Assembly (NCBI RefSeq): GCF_900142575.1
Contig: NZ_FRBI01000023.1
Span: 58,601 to 122,600, forward strand
Direction of reading: 5' to 3'
Origin: Actinacidiphila paucisporea
GTDB taxonomy: Bacteria > Actinomycetota > Actinomycetes > Streptomycetales > Streptomycetaceae
Length of the DNA: 64,000 nucleotides
In this document: piece by piece, positions 1 through 7,908 of the stretch
How positions within the stretch are numbered: the first letter of the stretch is position 1
How the letters are laid out: every line of letters starts with the position of its first letter
The notes under the pieces: model-generated
The model's input: only the letters and a program-made list of their open reading frames with translations
What the model was told of the DNA's origin: nothing
The model's database searches: none
Position numbers and translations under genes: made by a program

Positions 1-178
1 GGCGGTCTCCGCATGGCTGCGCGCCGGCCGCGGGGAGGCCTCGGCCGGGCCCGGCTTCGCCCTGGTGCACCTGCTGATCTCGACCTTCCCCGGTCTTCCC
101 GGGCCGATCGCGGCGCTGCTGCGCCGGCTCGCCGACCACCTCCCGGCGGCCGGCCGCAACCGTGTCAGGGGCCGGTGA
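1..178 (+). CDS. C-terminal end of an unidentified protein (5' truncated by the window)
   Basis: The reading frame beginning at base 2 is open and ends with TGA at 176-178. It gives about 58 residues rich in Ala, Leu, Arg and Pro, with a hydrophobic stretch (FALVHLLISTFPGLPG) and a basic tail. Codon third positions are G/C-rich as in neighbouring genes, which supports real coding. I do not recognise the family from this fragment. It converges on the regulator encoded on the other strand, 31 bases away. Confidence 0.5.
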   Translation, partial: AVSAWLRAGRGEASAGPGFALVHLLISTFPGLPGPIAALLRRLADHLPAAGRNRVRGR

Positions 179-209
179 GCGGCGCGGCGGGGGCCGCGCC
201 GCCGGTGGC

Positions 210-1268
210 TCACTGCACCACGAAGGTCCGGGCGAACTCGGCGTCGTTGGCCAGCTTCAGGCCGGCCTCGAAACGGCTGGTCGCGTTGAGCCGCTCCATC
301 AGCTTGGCGATCGCCCGCTGGACCGTACGCCGGTGCACCCCGAGCTTGCGGGCGATCTGGTCGTCGCTCAGCCCGGAGGCCATCAGCCGGATGATGACCC
401 GCTCCTGGGTGGTGATCTCGCTGTCCTCCGAGCTGGTCCGGGACGCCCGCGCCAGGGTCAGGCCGCGCAGCCAGCAGTCCTCGTAGACCGCGAGGAAGGA
501 GCGCATCAGCGCGGCCCCGCGGATCACGATGACCGCCTCGCTGGGGTGGTCGGGGTCGGCGGCCAGCACGGCGGCATCCCGGTCGAAGGTGAGCATGTCG
601 AAGGGCGCGTGGTCGACGAGCCGCAGCTCCACCCCGGAGTCCGCCAGCTCGTGCAGATAGCGGGCGTATTTGGGGGAGTGCAGGCACGACATCGGGTAGA
701 TCGCCCGGTTGCGCACCCCGCGGGCCATGATCGTGCGGTCGTGTTCGAGGGAGGCCTCGAGCACCTCGAGCGCCGGCATCGGCCCCGGGTGCATCGAGGC
801 GCACGTCTCGCGGGCCGCGTCCGACAGGTCGAGTCTCGTGCGCTGCTTGCGGCGCTGCTCGGTGATGAACTCCACCGCGACCTCGCTGGTCTCGCGCTGC
901 ACCGCGGGCCGGTAGACCGACAGCAGCGCCTCGGTGACCCGCTGCAGCCGCACCCCGCTGCGCAGCTGCTCCGCCGCGTTGGTCTGGTAGTTGTCCATGG
1001 CCCTGGCCAGCGCGGCGTCGGGGTCGACGGCCTCGGCCATCCCGTCGCGCACCTGGACCAGGCCCAGCTCGCTCAGCCGGCGGAAGCCGCGGCCGCTGTG
1101 CGTGTCGTCGGGGCCGACGGCCGAGAAGAGGTCGCCGCTGGAGACGCCGCCCTTGGTGCGCAGCATCTCGTACAGCGCGAGCGCCGCGTCCTCGTCACGC
1201 TGGGTACTGATTCCGCCCGACGTGCTCGCTGACCCCGTGCACGCCTCCTCACTCGGTCCCGGAAGCAT
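210..1268 (-). CDS. LuxR-type HTH regulator with TrmB-like N-terminal region
   Basis: A 352-residue transcription factor. The N-terminal third (from about residue 25) resembles a winged-helix sensor region of the TrmB type. The middle contains a phospholipase-D-like effector fold typical of such Streptomyces regulators. The C-terminal 65 residues are a LuxR-type HTH (TTQERVIIRLMASGLSDDQI followed by ARKLGVHRRTVQRAI). The ATG at 1266-1268 is preferred over upstream codons because GGAGGAAGG lies directly before it. There is no receiver domain, so it is not a classical response regulator. The target is unknown; the gene or cluster lying off the left edge is an obvious candidate but this is not shown. 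Confidence 0.8.
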   Translation of the reverse strand: MLPGPSEEACTGSASTSGGISTQRDEDAALALYEMLRTKGGVSSGDLFSAVGPDDTHSGRGFRRLSELGLVQVRDGMAEAVDPDAALARAMDNYQTNAAEQLRSGVRLQRVTEALLSVYRPAVQRETSEVAVEFITEQRRKQRTRLDLSDAARETCASMHPGPMPALEVLEASLEHDRTIMARGVRNRAIYPMSCLHSPKYARYLHELADSGVELRLVDHAPFDMLTFDRDAAVLAADPDHPSEAVIVIRGAALMRSFLAVYEDCWLRGLTLARASRTSSEDSEITTQERVIIRLMASGLSDDQIARKLGVHRRTVQRAIAKLMERLNATSRFEAGLKLANDAEFARTFVVQ

Positions 1269-1578
1269 GTGCCTTCCTCCATAGGTGATCCGGCGGCCAC
1301 TCGGATACGGGGGCGCCCCGCACGCCCCAGGTTCCCCGAAACCCCAAGTATCTGTGCCTGCCACAGAGTGTCACGCAAGTATTACCCGCTAACGGAGCCG
1401 ACCGTACCGGGTATCCGCAACGTGCGACCGGCATGTGACGGAGCGCCCGCCGCATCCGGGGCATAAGGTACGCGCCCCCGCCTCCGCGCCCGCACATGGT
1501 GATGCCCGGGACGCGGACGGGCGTCCCGGGCAAGCGCTTCCACCGGTGCAGCGTCCGGCCTCGTGGACCGGCGGGGCG
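1269..1578. other. Intergenic stretch, promoter region of the LuxR-type regulator
   Basis: About 310 bases without a convincing gene. Open frames here have poor codon bias. The only local structure I see is a short inverted repeat, CTGTG-CCTGC-CACAG, near 1350-1365, which could be an operator or a weak hairpin. Nothing else is supported. Confidence 0.4.
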
Positions 1579-2034
1579 TCAGAGGTCGAACTCCTGCGGG
1601 TTGAGCCCGACCGCGTAGCACGCCTCGCGGACGACGGCCTGCTCGGTCTTGTCGAAGTCGCCGTCGGCGCCGCCGATGACGATGCCGATCTGGATCACCG
1701 CACGCGCCTCGGTCGGCTTCTTCTGCACCTTGGCGATCTCCTGCAGGATCGCCACCTTGCCGAAGGCGAAGTCGGCGGTCAGCTTGCCCAGGTAGTCCTC
1801 GAAGCGGCGCTGGAGGTCCAGGGCCGGGAAATTCTGCAGCACCTCGTTGGTGCCGATCAGCGCGGCGACCCGCTGCCGCTCCGCCGGGTCGATGGTGCCG
1901 TCGGCGGCCGACACCAGCGCGCACATCGCCATGCTGGCGTCCCGGAAGGCACCGCTCTTCAGATCGTTCTTCTTGGCGTTGAGCTGCGTCTGCATATTGC
2001 TCGCGGACTCTTTGAAGCGGTCCCACAGGGCCAT
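1579..2034 (-). CDS. TerB-family tellurite resistance/stress protein
   Basis: A 151-residue soluble all-helical protein of the TerB family. These are acidic, metal-binding helical bundles often encoded near TerD proteins. Visible signatures are the paired acidic motifs SAADGTIDPAE (about residues 46-56) and GGADGDFDKTE near residue 124, the two TerB metal-binding repeats. The ATG at 2032-2034 has an AGGAG 7 bases upstream; the longer in-frame extension lacks a ribosome site. The partner TerD gene lies 0.7 kb upstream on the same strand. The biochemical role of TerB/TerD in actinomycetes is uncertain; general stress or calcium-linked roles are proposed for the family. Confidence 0.85.
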   Translation of the reverse strand: MALWDRFKESASNMQTQLNAKKNDLKSGAFRDASMAMCALVSAADGTIDPAERQRVAALIGTNEVLQNFPALDLQRRFEDYLGKLTADFAFGKVAILQEIAKVQKKPTEARAVIQIGIVIGGADGDFDKTEQAVVREACYAVGLNPQEFDL

Positions 2035-2151
2035 CGGGGGTCTCCTCGCACAGGCGGTCGTTACGGTCTGAGAACTCAACCGGAGCGTAAAGGAGTTCCC
2101 AAGCCGACCGTAACGCTCCGGCCGGGACGCCCGGAGGGCCGGGTGGCCCGG

Positions 2152-2640
2152 TCAGACCCGGGGGAAGCGGGCGAGCAGCGCCCACAGGGCCGGATTGTCC
2201 GCGAGACCCTCGTGCATGTCGGTGAGGTCGGCGACCACGTCGTGCAGGAAGTCCCGTGCCTCCCGGCGCAGTTCAGCGTGGCGGACGGGCAGCGGGGGCT
2301 CGTCGGGGAGCCAGTCGGCGGTCACGTCCACGAAGCCGAAGCGGCGTACGAAACGCAGCCGGTCGGTGGATTCGGTGAAGTCGAACTCGGCGTGTTGCGG
2401 CCGGGACGCCCTGCCGCCCGCCGGGTCCCGGTCCAGCCGCTCGGCGATGTCGCACAGCGCCCACGCGAAGTCCAGCACCGGCACCCACCCCCACGCGGTG
2501 GACAGCTCCCGCTCGCCCTCGGCGAGGTAGACGTCGCCGCAGAAGAGGTCGTGCCGCAGCGCCCGTACGTCCGCGGTGCGGTAGTCCGTCTGCGGCGGGT
2601 CGGGGAAGCGGCGGGAGAGGGCGTAGCCGAGGTCGATCAC
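2152..2640 (-). CDS. Conserved hypothetical protein
   Basis: A 162-residue acidic protein of unknown function, starting at GTG 2638-2640. It has no signal peptide or membrane segment. Recognisable features are several Trp/Phe-rich blocks (STAWGWVPVLDFAWALCDIA, about residues 47-66) and a C-terminal helical part. The frame has strong G/C third positions. It lies between TerB and TerD genes on the same strand, but a strong terminator hairpin separates it from terD, so it probably has its own promoter. I cannot assign a function. Confidence 0.65.
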   Translation of the reverse strand: MIDLGYALSRRFPDPPQTDYRTADVRALRHDLFCGDVYLAEGERELSTAWGWVPVLDFAWALCDIAERLDRDPAGGRASRPQHAEFDFTESTDRLRFVRRFGFVDVTADWLPDEPPLPVRHAELRREARDFLHDVVADLTDMHEGLADNPALWALLARFPRV

Positions 2641-2670
2641 CCGGCGATCGTGCCAGATGGGCGGCGGTGC

Positions 2671-2703
2671 CCCCGCACGGCCCGGCGGCCGGGCCGTGCG
2701 GGG
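2671..2703 (-). terminator. Strong hairpin downstream of terD-like gene
   Basis: Perfect 15-base arms (2671-2685 and 2689-2703) around a 3-base loop, 25 bases after the TerD stop codon on the minus strand. Very stable GC stem without a T tract, typical of actinomycete terminators. Confidence 0.7.
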
Positions 2704-2727
2704 CTCGTCACCCTTGGGGTCGGCGGG

Positions 2728-3303
2728 TCAGAGCGAGACGCCGAAGTCGGTGGCGATGCCCACCAGGCCGGACGCGTAGCCCTGGCCGACCGCGCGGAAC
2801 TTCCACTCCGCCCCGTTGCGGTAGAGCTCGCCGAAGACCATCGCGGTCTCGGTGGCGGCGTCCTCGCTCAGGTCGTAGCGGGCGATCTCGGCGCCGCCGG
2901 CCTGGTTGACGATGCGGATGTAGGCGTTGCGCACCTGGCCGAAGTTCTGGCTGCGGGCCTCGGCGTCGTAGATGGACACCGGGAAGACGATCTTCTCGAC
3001 GTCGGCGGGCAGGCCCGCCAGGTTGACGTTGATGGCCTCGTCGTCGCCCTCGCCCGCGCCGGTGCGGTTGTCACCGGTGTGCACGATGGTCTGGTCGGGC
3101 GTCTGCTTGTTGTTGAAGAAGACGAAGTGGCCGTCGGAGTAGACCTTGCCGCCCGCGTTGACCGCGATGGCACTCGCGTCGAGGTCGAAGTCCGTGCCGG
3201 TGGTGGTACGGACGTCCCAACCGAGGCCGACCGTCACTGCCGTCAGTCCGGGCGCCTCTTTGGTCAGCGAGACGTTGCCGCCCTTGGACAGGCTTACCGC
3301 CAT
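2728..3303 (-). CDS. TerD-family protein
   Basis: A 191-residue TerD/CABP-type protein. The N-terminus MAVSLSKGGNVSLTKEAPGL and the core GLGWDVR, DFDLDASAI and GDNRTGAGEGDDE carry the conserved Asp clusters that bind calcium in TerD. Length and motif order match the family throughout, so the gene looks intact. Start is ATG 3301-3303 with AGGGGA upstream. Actinomycetes carry several terD paralogues outside a tellurite operon; here it accompanies a TerB gene but no TerC, TerA or TerE is visible. Likely a cytosolic stress protein; tellurite resistance itself is not implied. Confidence 0.92.
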   Translation of the reverse strand: MAVSLSKGGNVSLTKEAPGLTAVTVGLGWDVRTTTGTDFDLDASAIAVNAGGKVYSDGHFVFFNNKQTPDQTIVHTGDNRTGAGEGDDEAINVNLAGLPADVEKIVFPVSIYDAEARSQNFGQVRNAYIRIVNQAGGAEIARYDLSEDAATETAMVFGELYRNGAEWKFRAVGQGYASGLVGIATDFGVSL

Positions 3304-3445
3304 GGGAAGTCCCCTTATGTGTTGGTCTTGGGTGTTGCCGTCGAAACTACCCTCATCGGATGGAACGCGGACGGGGGATGCGCCGGTTCCGCGTCCGCGG
3401 GTAAATCCCGTGACGAAGGGGCGCTCGGCGCGGGACCATGGAGGC

Positions 3446-3874
3446 ATGTCCGGGCCACTGATCATCCGAGGTTCCGTCTCCGTGCCGGAGGCGGAGCTGC
3501 AATGGCGTTTCTCGCGCTCCTCGGGCCCCGGCGGCCAGCACGTCAACACCACCGACAGCCAGGTGGAGCTGCGCTTCGACCTGGCCGCGACCGAGGCGCT
3601 GCCGCCGGTGTGGAAGCGCCGGGCGCTGGAGCGGCTCGACGGGCGGCTGGCCGGCGGCGTGATCGCCGTCAGGGCGTCGGAGCACCGCTCGCAGTGGCGC
3701 AACCGCGAGGCCGCCCTGACCCGGCTGGCCGCGCTGCTGGCCGAGGCGACCGCGCCGCCGCCGAAGGTCCGGCGGGCGACGAAGATCCCGCGCGGCATCA
3801 ACGAGCGGCGGCTGCGGGTGAAGAAGCACCGCGGCGAGACCAAGCGCGGCCGCAGCGGCGGCGGCTGGGACTGA
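3446..3874 (+). CDS. arfB: Alternative ribosome-rescue factor, peptidyl-tRNA hydrolase ArfB (ICT1/YaeJ type)
   Basis: A 142-residue release-factor-like hydrolase that frees ribosomes stalled without a stop codon. The catalytic GGQ motif is in SSGPGGQHVNTTDSQVEL (about residues 25-42). The basic C-terminal tail (KKHRGETKRGR) is the part that enters the empty mRNA channel in this family. The protein lacks the codon-recognition domains of RF1/RF2, which separates it from true release factors. ATG 3446-3448 follows GGAGG closely. It is monocistronic and converges with the flavin reductase gene. Confidence 0.92.
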   Translation: MSGPLIIRGSVSVPEAELQWRFSRSSGPGGQHVNTTDSQVELRFDLAATEALPPVWKRRALERLDGRLAGGVIAVRASEHRSQWRNREAALTRLAALLAEATAPPPKVRRATKIPRGINERRLRVKKHRGETKRGRSGGGWD

Positions 3875-3899
3875 CGCCGCCGCTGCCCGGCCCGCGGGC

Positions 3900-3926
3900 G
3901 CCGCTACCGCAGGAAGCGGTAGCGGC
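3900..3926. terminator. Hairpin between convergent genes
   Basis: Perfect 11-base arms (3900-3910 and 3916-3926) with loop AGGAA. The stem covers the stop codon of the flavin reductase gene and sits 25 bases after the arfB stop, so it may terminate both convergent transcripts. Confidence 0.5.
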
Positions 3927-4416
3927 CGCGGAAGTACGTCAGCGGTCCGCCGTCGGCGCTGGGGGTGCGGGCGGCCAGCACGTGCGCGACGACGAGCGTG
4001 TGGTCGCCCGCGGGTACGCGCTGTGCGGTCTCGCACTCCACTATCGACAGGGCGCCGCCCAGGACGGGGGCGCCGGAGTGCTCGCCGCGGTAGTAGGAGA
4101 TGTCCTCGAAGAGCAGCCGGTCGCTGATCCGGCCGCGCAGCGCGAACCGCCCGGCGATATGCCGCTGGCTCTCGCTGAGCACGGACGCGGCCCAGCGGGG
4201 CTGCCGCTCGAGCAGCTCGTCCATCCGGGACCCGACCCGGACGCTCACCAGCACCATCGGGGGTTCGAGGGAGACGGACATGAAGGCGGTCGCGGTCATG
4301 CCGACGTCCTCGCCGCGCGGCCCGTCGTCCGGGTCGTGCGCGGTGATGAGGACGACGCCCGCCGACAGGCGGGTCATCGCGGCGCGGAAGGCATCGGTGT
4401 CGACGGTCTGGGCCAT
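3904..4416 (-). CDS. Flavin reductase-like domain protein
   Basis: A 170-residue FMN-binding split-barrel protein of the flavin reductase family (short-chain NAD(P)H:flavin oxidoreductase component). Family features are FRAAMTRLSAGVVLITA at the N-terminus, GMTATAFMSVSLEPPMVLVS (flavin-phosphate region) and GDHTLVVAHV near the C-terminus. Such proteins supply reduced FMN/FAD to partner monooxygenases; no monooxygenase is adjacent, so the partner is unknown. ATG 4414-4416 was chosen because homology begins there; an upstream GTG would add 16 residues. Divergent from cdgB. Confidence 0.85.
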   Translation of the reverse strand: MAQTVDTDAFRAAMTRLSAGVVLITAHDPDDGPRGEDVGMTATAFMSVSLEPPMVLVSVRVGSRMDELLERQPRWAASVLSESQRHIAGRFALRGRISDRLLFEDISYYRGEHSGAPVLGGALSIVECETAQRVPAGDHTLVVAHVLAARTPSADGGPLTYFRGRYRFLR

Positions 4417-4571
4417 GGTGATCCCAGGATGCCGGTCTGGTGAAGTGGGAAACACGTTCCTCACGTTACGGGTCGGTAGGAGTTTGCGGATCGGGCTGTG
4501 GTCGCAGTCATACCCTGGCCTGGTCCTAGGTCCCTCCCCGCACCCTCCGTGTCCGCACGCTCACCCGATGA

Positions 4572-4587
4572 TGTGACTTGAGTCACA
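4572..4587. promoter_or_regulatory. Candidate Crp binding site upstream of cdgB
   Basis: TGTGACTTGAGTCACA is a near-perfect dyad and fits both the classical TGTGA-N6-TCACA site and the Streptomyces Crp motif GTG-N6-GNCAC exactly. It lies about 140 bases before cdgB and 155 bases before the divergent flavin reductase start. Binding is inferred from sequence only. Confidence 0.55.
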
Positions 4588-4602
4588 AGCGGCAGTAATT
4601 GT

Positions 4603-4615
4603 TGACCCTGTGTAC
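4603..4615 (+). promoter_or_regulatory. Candidate BldD box upstream of cdgB
   Basis: TGACCCTGTGTAC matches the BldD consensus TNACNCWGNGTNA at all positions but the last. BldD with c-di-GMP is known to repress cdgB in Streptomyces, so position and target agree. The site is 110 bases upstream of the start codon. Confidence 0.6.
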
Positions 4616-4725
4616 CGACCGCACAGCTCGCTGTGATTCAGTTGCCGGTGTAGACCGGTGCCGCCGGTGTCATCGGATGTATCGCACAACACACGGGAGT
4701 TGTTGTCGAGGGCGCGGAGAAGGGC

Positions 4726-6384
4726 ATGGATACCGAGTCGGAGCCTTACGTCCGCCTCGCGACCTTGCGTCAACTGCACCAGGTCGTGGCGGACCTCAAC
4801 ACCGCACGCAGTCTTGCCGACACCCTCCAGGCCGTGGCCGACGGGGTGGTCAAAGGGCTGGGCTACGACCTCGCAGCCGTCAACCTGGTGCGGCCCGACG
4901 GCGACCTGGTCGTCGCCGCGTTCGCCGGCAGCACCGCCGGCGAGGCACTGCTGTCCGGCAAGGTCGGCCCGCGCGCGTCCTGGGAGCGGCGGCTGACCAT
5001 GGGCCAGCGCTGGGGCTCGCTGCGCTTCATCCCGCACACCGAGGGCTGGGTCCTCATCGACGACGACGTGCCCCAGTGGCACACCGAGGGCCCGCTGCCG
5101 CGCTTCGCCGACGAATGGCACCCCGGCGACCGCCTCTACGCCCCCATGCGGTCCTCGCAGAACGGCGGCGGCGAGCTGATCGGCGTGATCTCCGTCGACC
5201 GCCCCTCCACCGGGCGCCACCCGGGACCGTGGGGCTGCGAGGCCCTCCAGATGTACGCCTTCCAGGCCGGCATCGCGATCAGCAACGCCCGCATGCGCGC
5301 CAACATGCAGCGCGCCCTGGTCCGGCTCGAACGCGACCAGCAGGCCCTGCGGGCCAGCGAGGAGAGCTTCCGGCAGGCCTTCGAGTACGCCCCGAGCGGC
5401 ATGGCCATCGCCGAGATGGGCGGCGACCAGCACGGCAAGCTGCTGCGCGCCAACGACGCGCTGTGCCGGCTGCTCGGGCGCAGCAGCTCCGTCATGCGGC
5501 GCTACTCCTTCTCCGACCTCGTGCACCCCGAGGACGTCGGCCTGCTGCTGCGCACCTCCGCGGAAGGCGGCCGGGCCGAACTGCGGCTCGCCCGCCGCGA
5601 CGGCTCCTACGTATGGGTCTCGCTGCGCAACTCCGTCGTCGCCGACACCGCGGACGGCCCGCGCTTCCTGCTCACCCACGTCGAGGACATCGAGGAGCGC
5701 AAGGGCCGCGAGCTGCAACTCGCCCACCGCGCCAGCCACGACTCGCTCACCGGCCTGCCCAACAGCGCCGAGCTGCGCGCCCGCCTCTCCGCCCGGCTCT
5801 GCTCCCGCCCGCAGGACAAGGACGCGGCCGCACTCGCCGCCGAGGCGGAAGGCCCCGACGAATTCGCCTTCAGCTACGGCTACGGGCCCGAGGAGCTGGC
5901 CGCGCCGCTCGGCGCCATCGGCTACGACTCGCACATCCACACGGTCGCGCCCGACGAGAACGACCCGGCGCCCGGGAAGGGGCTCGCCGTCCTGTTCTGC
6001 GACCTGGACGGCTTCAAGTCCATCAACGACCGCTTCGGCCACCACACCGGTGACGCCGTCCTCATCGAGGTCGCCCGCCGCCTCACCGGGGCGGTCCGCG
6101 ACGGCGACACCGTCGCCCGACTCGGCGGCGACGAATTCGTCGTCCTCGCCGACGGCCTCGCCCCGGCCGACGCGGCCGACCTCGCGGTGCGCCTGCGCAA
6201 CGCGATCATCCCGCCCATCCGCGTGGACGGCCGCGCCGTCCGCGTCGGCGCGAGCTTCGGCATCGGCTGGGCCGGCTGCGGCATGACCGCGGAGCAGGTG
6301 CTCCACTCGGCGGACCAGCGCATGTACGTCGAGAAACGCAGCCGATCGTCTTCTCCGCGCCCCAACCACCGCCGCGCCGGCTGA
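4726..6384 (+). CDS. cdgB: Diguanylate cyclase, GAF-PAS-GGDEF
   Basis: A 552-residue cytosolic enzyme making c-di-GMP from two GTP, matching the architecture of Streptomyces CdgB, a regulator of morphological development. GAF domain about residues 20-190, a coiled linker, PAS/PAC about 210-330, GGDEF about 340-545. The active-site GGDEF is residues 467-471 and the inhibitory RxxD site (RDGD, 458-461) is intact, so product inhibition is expected. An acidic insertion of roughly 60 residues (about 360-419) sits inside the GGDEF domain before the metal-binding LFCDLDGF motif. There is no EAL domain. The upstream region has candidate Crp and BldD sites. Confidence 0.92.
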   Translation: MDTESEPYVRLATLRQLHQVVADLNTARSLADTLQAVADGVVKGLGYDLAAVNLVRPDGDLVVAAFAGSTAGEALLSGKVGPRASWERRLTMGQRWGSLRFIPHTEGWVLIDDDVPQWHTEGPLPRFADEWHPGDRLYAPMRSSQNGGGELIGVISVDRPSTGRHPGPWGCEALQMYAFQAGIAISNARMRANMQRALVRLERDQQALRASEESFRQAFEYAPSGMAIAEMGGDQHGKLLRANDALCRLLGRSSSVMRRYSFSDLVHPEDVGLLLRTSAEGGRAELRLARRDGSYVWVSLRNSVVADTADGPRFLLTHVEDIEERKGRELQLAHRASHDSLTGLPNSAELRARLSARLCSRPQDKDAAALAAEAEGPDEFAFSYGYGPEELAAPLGAIGYDSHIHTVAPDENDPAPGKGLAVLFCDLDGFKSINDRFGHHTGDAVLIEVARRLTGAVRDGDTVARLGGDEFVVLADGLAPADAADLAVRLRNAIIPPIRVDGRAVRVGASFGIGWAGCGMTAEQVLHSADQRMYVEKRSRSSSPRPNHRRAG

Positions 6385-6415
6385 TCCCTGGCCTCAGCCG
6401 GCCTCCACTCGCCCC

Positions 6416-6436
6416 GCCCCCGCGGCGGGGGCTTGT
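6416..6436 (+). terminator. Hairpin after cdgB
   Basis: GCCCCC and GGGGGC arms with a 5-base loop followed by TTGT, 32 bases after the cdgB stop. Probable intrinsic terminator. Confidence 0.5.
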
Positions 6437-6455
6437 CGCGCGGTTTCCCGCGCGC

Positions 6456-6713
6456 CCAGGTGATTGCCCCGTGCGGTGCGTCCCTTGCCTACGGCGCCGT
6501 CGTGGCTGAGCGCGCAGTTCCCCGCGCCCCCTTGGGGTCCTGCTTCCTCCTACGCCCAGCGTTAGCCCCTGCCAGGGGCCGTGTCTTCTGCCGCAGGCAA
6601 GCAACGCGCAGCAAGGGGCAGCACCCCAGGGGCGCGTGGGGGTACCTCCAGGCGAAGCGCTGGGGGAGAACGGAGCGACAAGCCACGACGGCGCCGCAGG
6701 TAAGCGACGCACC
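6456..6713. repeat. REP-like intergenic repeats, inverted pair
   Basis: The 378-base gap 6385-6762 contains no supported gene. A segment at 6475-6513 recurs inverted at 6676-6713 with about 85-90% identity (core GGCGCCGTCGTGGCT). The left copy continues into CGCGCAGTTCCCCGCGCCCC, the familiar interspersed element of Streptomyces chromosomes. A 15-mer, CCAGGTGATTGCCCC (6456-6470), is found again at 11372-11386, and a degenerate copy of the GCGCGGGGAAC part occurs at 57953-57981. This supports a dispersed repeat family. Confidence 0.65.
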
Positions 6714-6762
6714 GCGAGGGGCAGGGCGGGGCGGGGAACCCCCGGTAGGGGAAGATCGGGGG

Positions 6763-7902
6763 ATGGGACAGGTAGAGGACGAAGCGCGGCGAGTGGCCGC
6801 GCTGAAAGCGTGCCGTCGGGTGTTGGCGAACCCCGCGCGGGAGTCGATCGCGGAGCGGATGGCGCGGCTCGCGCAAGAGGGCGCTGAGGCGTACGACACG
6901 ACCGCGCCGGTCGACTTCTACGGCGACGAGGCGAGCGTCGTGGGCGAGGTCGAGCGCCGCACGGCGGAACTGCTGGGCGCGCCGGCCGCCGCGTACTTCC
7001 CCACGGGAACGATGGCCCAGCAGGCCACCCTGCGCGCCTGGGCCGGCCGCACGGGCAACCGTACGGTCGCGTTGCATCCGCTCGCCCACCCCGAGCGGCA
7101 CGAGCGCGGCGCGCTCACCGCCGTGAGCGGGCTGCGTACCGTCCACCCGACGACGGATCCCCGCCTGCCCAGCGCCGCGGAAGTGCGGGATTTCGAGGAG
7201 CCGTTCGGGACGCTCATGCTGGAACTGCCGCTGCGCGAGGCGGGATTCGTGCTGCCGACGTGGGAGGAGCTGGTCGCGACGGTCGAGGCGGCCCGCGAGC
7301 GGGACGCCGTGGTCCACCTGGACGGCGCCCGGCTGTGGGAGTGCGCCCCGCACTTCGGGCGTTCGCCGGCGGACATCGCCGGGCTCGCGGACAGCGTCTA
7401 CGTGAGCTTCTACAAGTCCCTGGGCGGCATCTCGGGCGCCGCGGTGGCCGCGTCCGCGGACGTCGTGGCGGAGCTGAGGGCGTGGCGGCACCGCTACGGC
7501 GGGCAGCTGTTCATGCAGTTCCCGGCGGCGCTGTCCGCGCTGGCGGGGCTGCGCAACGAGCTGCCGCGGCTGCCGTCGTACGTGGCGCACGCCAAGCGGG
7601 TGGCGCGTGCCCTGCGCGAGGGGCTGGCGGAGGGCGGCGCGACCTGGCCGCGTACGCACCCCGACGAGCCGCACACCCACCAGTTCCAGCTGTGGCTGCC
7701 CTACCCGGCGGACGTGCTGAACGAGGCGGCGGTCACCCAGGCGGAGGAGACCCGCGAGTCGCTCTTCGGCCGCTCCCGCTTCCGCGAACCCGACCTGCCG
7801 GGGCTGTCGATGACGGAGGTCACCGTCGCCCTGGACGCCCTCGACTGGTCGGAGGAGGACGTCCGCCGGGCCGCCGCGGACTTCGCCGCCCGTCTGCCCT
7901 GA
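6763..7902 (+). CDS. PLP-dependent beta-eliminating lyase / threonine aldolase-family protein
   Basis: A 379-residue fold-type I PLP enzyme related to low-specificity L-threonine aldolase, which cleaves beta-hydroxy amino acids. The cofactor lysine is in YVSFYKSLGGISGAA and the preceding HLDGARLWE motif supplies the Asp that contacts the pyridine nitrogen. Near the N-terminus, DFYGDEASVV and TGTMAQQATL match the aldolase family. The ATG at 6763 follows a GGGG-rich region. Substrate cannot be deduced from sequence. It stands alone after the REP-like repeats and converges with the quinone oxidoreductase gene. Confidence 0.8.
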   Translation: MGQVEDEARRVAALKACRRVLANPARESIAERMARLAQEGAEAYDTTAPVDFYGDEASVVGEVERRTAELLGAPAAAYFPTGTMAQQATLRAWAGRTGNRTVALHPLAHPERHERGALTAVSGLRTVHPTTDPRLPSAAEVRDFEEPFGTLMLELPLREAGFVLPTWEELVATVEAARERDAVVHLDGARLWECAPHFGRSPADIAGLADSVYVSFYKSLGGISGAAVAASADVVAELRAWRHRYGGQLFMQFPAALSALAGLRNELPRLPSYVAHAKRVARALREGLAEGGATWPRTHPDEPHTHQFQLWLPYPADVLNEAAVTQAEETRESLFGRSRFREPDLPGLSMTEVTVALDALDWSEEDVRRAAADFAARLP

Positions 7903-7908
7903 GGGGCG

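Noticed and set aside
1..178. Lantibiotic dehydratase or other peptide-cluster gene
   Set aside because: Only 58 residues are visible and no diagnostic motif was found.
1435..4443. Open frame of 1002 codons on the plus strand
   Set aside because: Shadow of TerB, TerD and flavin-reductase genes in the opposite strand; low-complexity Arg/Gly/Pro translation, no start region or motif.
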